The notes under the pieces: generated by a model
What the model was told of the DNA's origin: nothing
Seen by the model: only the letters and a program-made list of their open reading frames with translations
Databases searched by the model: none
Made by a program: the position numbers and the translations under genes
From: an uncultured Bacteroidales bacterium
GTDB taxonomy: Bacteria > Bacteroidota > Bacteroidia > Bacteroidales > UBA932
DNA: 7,807 nt
Assembly (NCBI GenBank): GCA_902461985.1
Contig: CABQAB010000093.1
Coordinates: 1-7,807 of the forward strand
Direction: 5' to 3'
In this document: positions 6,416 to 7,807 of the stretch, piece after piece
How the letters are laid out: each line of letters opens with the position of its first letter
Numbering within the stretch: position 1 is the stretch's first letter

Positions 6416-6486
6416 TTTGCTCGCTCAAGATGACAATCCTGCTTTGCTCGCTCAAGATGACAGCTCCGGCTATGCTCCAGATGACT
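6416..6486 (+). repeat. Three partial, tandem-like copies of the repeat's 3' half
   Basis: TTTGCTCGCTCAAGATGACA occurs at 6416-6435 and again, preceded by GC, at 6441-6462. A degenerate third unit, GGCTATGCTCCAGATGAC, is at 6469-6486. Only the right half of the element is repeated, at intervals of about 26-28 bases with short unrelated joins. The series ends 17 bases before the stop codon end of the lipoprotein gene. Confidence 0.75.
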
Positions 6487-6502
6487 GACTTTTTAGTTGT
6501 CT

Positions 6503-7468
6503 TCATCTACCGAATACGGCAGAAAGGAGATTCTCCGGTATGGCATCCTTCATCAGCACAATCTTGTCACGGTTAAGCAGGTACAGCGAGGGAATGGCTC
6601 TCACATCATAGAGCAAGTCATTGCGAATTATAAGATTCGGATCATATACATTGTGCCAGGACTCGGGATATACAGGCATATAGGCATACCACTCGCCCAA
6701 ATCCTCGTCTATATAGACATTGACCACAGCCAGTTCCCCGGCGGCAATCATTTCCTCCATTTCAGGATAGCTTTTCAGTTTTTCGATAATCTCTTTGCAG
6801 GCCTCGCATCCCGGATTCGAGAAAAAGAGGATAGTCAGTTCGGCGTCAATTCCCCAGAGGTGTCCGATGCGTCCGTTCTTGTCGCTGAACTTGAAATCCG
6901 CGGCCTTGGTCCCGACCTGGTTCATGCGACATCTGCGGGCGGTTTCTGCAAAAACATCCCTCTGTGCGGGTTCGTAAAGCCCGGATTCAGCCTTGGCAGC
7001 TGCAAAATACGCATACACATCCTCGTTGCGCATGGGGGAGTTCGGGTCGTAGAGATAGTCGTCTATGAAAGCAGTCAGGACCTCGAAGAGATTTGAACTG
7101 CTGTCTGTTTTTTCGCACGTCTCCAACTTCTTGAAAACCCGTCCACAAGCCTGCTGTGCCTGTTCGAGAGGAATGTTGGAAAGAATCAGACACCATGAAG
7201 ACACGGCCTGCTCCACCTCAGCCTTGTCAACCCCGTTCACTAAGACGGAATCGCATACAAAACCTCCCGAAAGATCAGTCAGCCTGTCGAAATAGTGATC
7301 GGCGACATAGACCATCGCCTCATCACGGTCTTCAATCAGGCTCGGCACCTGAATCTGCGGGAAAGGACGGCTTGCGGGGGCTTGGGAGGCCCCTTTTCTT
7401 CCGCCGCAGGCCGCCGCAAGCAGACCTAATGTGGCGGCAACTAATATTCTTGTTTTTTGCATATTCAT
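6503..7468 (-). CDS. DUF5106/thioredoxin-fold lipoprotein, TlpA-like
   Basis: This is a predicted envelope lipoprotein of 321 residues. Residues 1-21 form a lipoprotein signal (a charged start, hydrophobic 8-20, then LAAAC with lipid-attachment Cys21; the -3 residue is Ala, an acceptable lipobox variant). Residues about 45-185 are helix-rich and fit the DUF5106 domain that precedes redox domains in Bacteroidota. Residues about 187-318 are a thioredoxin fold with FFSNPGCEAC, giving the redox pair Cys221/Cys224, and a cis-proline motif AIPSL (Pro293). It probably acts as a periplasm-facing thiol-disulfide protein; the substrate is unknown. A second ATG at 7462 lies six bases after GGGGAG and is a good alternative start (two residues shorter). 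The gene is monocistronic by appearance, with 170 bp and a repeat cluster before galM. The fold call is strong; the reductase activity is inferred. Confidence 0.87.
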   Translation of the reverse strand: MNMQKTRILVAATLGLLAAACGGRKGASQAPASRPFPQIQVPSLIEDRDEAMVYVADHYFDRLTDLSGGFVCDSVLVNGVDKAEVEQAVSSWCLILSNIPLEQAQQACGRVFKKLETCEKTDSSSNLFEVLTAFIDDYLYDPNSPMRNEDVYAYFAAAKAESGLYEPAQRDVFAETARRCRMNQVGTKAADFKFSDKNGRIGHLWGIDAELTILFFSNPGCEACKEIIEKLKSYPEMEEMIAAGELAVVNVYIDEDLGEWYAYMPVYPESWHNVYDPNLIIRNDLLYDVRAIPSLYLLNRDKIVLMKDAIPENLLSAVFGR

Positions 7469-7502
7469 CTCCCCATGGAAACTAGTCCTGACTTGAATCT
7501 CA

Positions 7503-7510
7503 CAAATTTA
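7503..7510 (-). promoter_or_regulatory. Probable -7 promoter element of the lipoprotein gene
   Basis: The minus strand reads TAAATTTG, the same octamer as in front of the EF-G2 gene, placing a transcription start about 28 bases before the ATG at 7468. No TTG-type -33 element is seen 19-21 bp upstream, where the sequence is simply A/T-rich. Confidence 0.5.
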
Positions 7511-7538
7511 AGAAACCTTTTTGTAAAATATTATCTAT

Positions 7539-7611
7539 TTTAGATCTTTCGACTCGCTTTGCTCGCTCAAGATGACATTATTTTTTGGCTCGCTCAAGAT
7601 GACATTATTTT
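7539..7611 (+). repeat. Interspersed repeat: one full copy plus a tandem half copy
   Basis: The full copy spans 7541-7577: TAGATCTTTCGACTC, then GCTTTGCTCGCTCAAG, then ATGACA. Its right half with its tail (GCTCGCTCAAGATGACA followed by TTATTTT, 7561-7584) is repeated exactly at 7588-7611, a 27-base period. It lies in the divergent region between the lipoprotein gene and the next plus-strand gene. Confidence 0.85.
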
Positions 7612-7628
7612 CTGATTAACTTTGCCCG

Positions 7629-7669
7629 TTTAGATCTTTCGACTCGCTTTGCTCGCTCAAGATGACATT
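7629..7669 (+). repeat. Interspersed repeat, second full copy
   Basis: These 41 bases are identical to 7539-7579, including the leading TT and trailing TT. The copy ends 14 bases before the -7 element TATCTTTG of the plus-strand gene, so it covers that promoter's upstream region. Confidence 0.9.
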
Positions 7670-7682
7670 GGAGGATTTTTTA

Positions 7683-7690
7683 TATCTTTG
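7683..7690 (+). promoter_or_regulatory. Probable -7 promoter element of the right-edge gene
   Basis: TATCTTTG matches TAnnTTTG exactly and is the same octamer as in front of rnhB. Transcription would start near base 7697, about 20 bases before the ATG at 7716. The expected -33 region falls inside the preceding interspersed repeat and shows no TTTG. Confidence 0.5.
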
Positions 7691-7715
7691 TCAGTTCATG
7701 CAACCTGAAAACTGA

Positions 7716-7807
7716 ATGAAAGCGGTGAAAGCATATGGAGCATATATTGTGACGGCAATTCTGCTGCTGTCATCCGTTGCGGCAAAAGCCCAGTTCTACA
7801 CCGCAGG
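7716..7807 (+). CDS. Exported protein, N-terminal fragment (continues past right edge)
   Basis: Thirty codons are visible from the ATG at 7716. They encode a signal peptide: MKAVKAYG as the charged start, a hydrophobic core YIVTAILLLSSVA, and a probable cleavage after AKA, leaving a mature start QFYTAG. The product is therefore exported to the periplasm or outer membrane. A mature start of the Q-[FY]-Y-x-x-G type is common among Bacteroidota outer-membrane or TolB-like proteins, but six residues cannot decide the family. The upstream -7 element and A-rich leader support this start. It is divergent from the lipoprotein gene. Confidence 0.65.
   Translation, partial: MKAVKAYGAYIVTAILLLSSVAAKAQFYTA

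Noticed and set aside
6497..7096. Plus-strand open frame of 199 codons
   Set aside because: It is antisense to the lipoprotein gene, whose signal peptide, CxxC and cis-proline support the minus strand.
7541..7669. CRISPR-like array
   Set aside because: The repeats are of unequal length with irregular joins, half copies occur, and related copies lie in other intergenic gaps. No cas genes are visible.

Overview
The window looks like a chromosomal segment of a Bacteroidales-type bacterium (phylum Bacteroidota). The pointers are promoter -7 elements of the form TAnnTTTG, A-rich leaders with little Shine-Dalgarno signal, an S46 dipeptidyl-peptidase, a DUF5106/thioredoxin-fold lipoprotein, a DUF6922 protein and an EF-G2-type translation factor. 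The genus cannot be named from the sequence alone. The window holds eight genes or gene parts plus one gene relic, no RNA genes that I can see, and no gene-free stretch longer than about 250 bases.

Left part (1-3800). The N-terminal third of an EF-G paralog runs off the left edge on the minus strand. Its G domain keeps a P-loop lysine but lacks the catalytic histidine of the G3 motif. It is divergent from rnhB (RNase HII), and each has its own -7 element. rnhB is followed on the same strand by an exported S46 dipeptidyl-peptidase of the DPP7/DPP11 family. Its specificity-position residue is Gly, which predicts DPP7-like hydrophobic preference.

Middle (3800-4435). On the minus strand lies a small DUF6922 gene whose last codons read into the remains of an AbiEii-like nucleotidyltransferase toxin. 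The toxin start and C-terminal tail survive, the core is missing, and the two pieces are in different frames. I read this as a type IV toxin-antitoxin-like pair reduced to an antitoxin-like gene plus a toxin scar. A nested inverted repeat covers the scar. Upstream of it is a GC-rich intergenic stretch made of consecutive hairpins.

Right part (4436-7807). Three minus-strand housekeeping or envelope genes follow one another in transcription order: a DUF5106/thioredoxin-fold lipoprotein, galM (aldose 1-epimerase) and thyA (thymidylate synthase). galM and thyA are 49 bp apart and may be co-transcribed. The lipoprotein is separated from galM by 170 bp. The last 92 bases begin a divergent plus-strand gene for an exported protein.

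The intergenic gaps on the right carry a short interspersed repeat, always in the same orientation: one shortened copy between thyA and galM, one full plus three partial copies upstream of galM, and two full plus one partial copy upstream of the lipoprotein. The most notable items are the toxin relic, the histidine-less EF-G paralog, the repeat family and an inserted loop in RNase HII.
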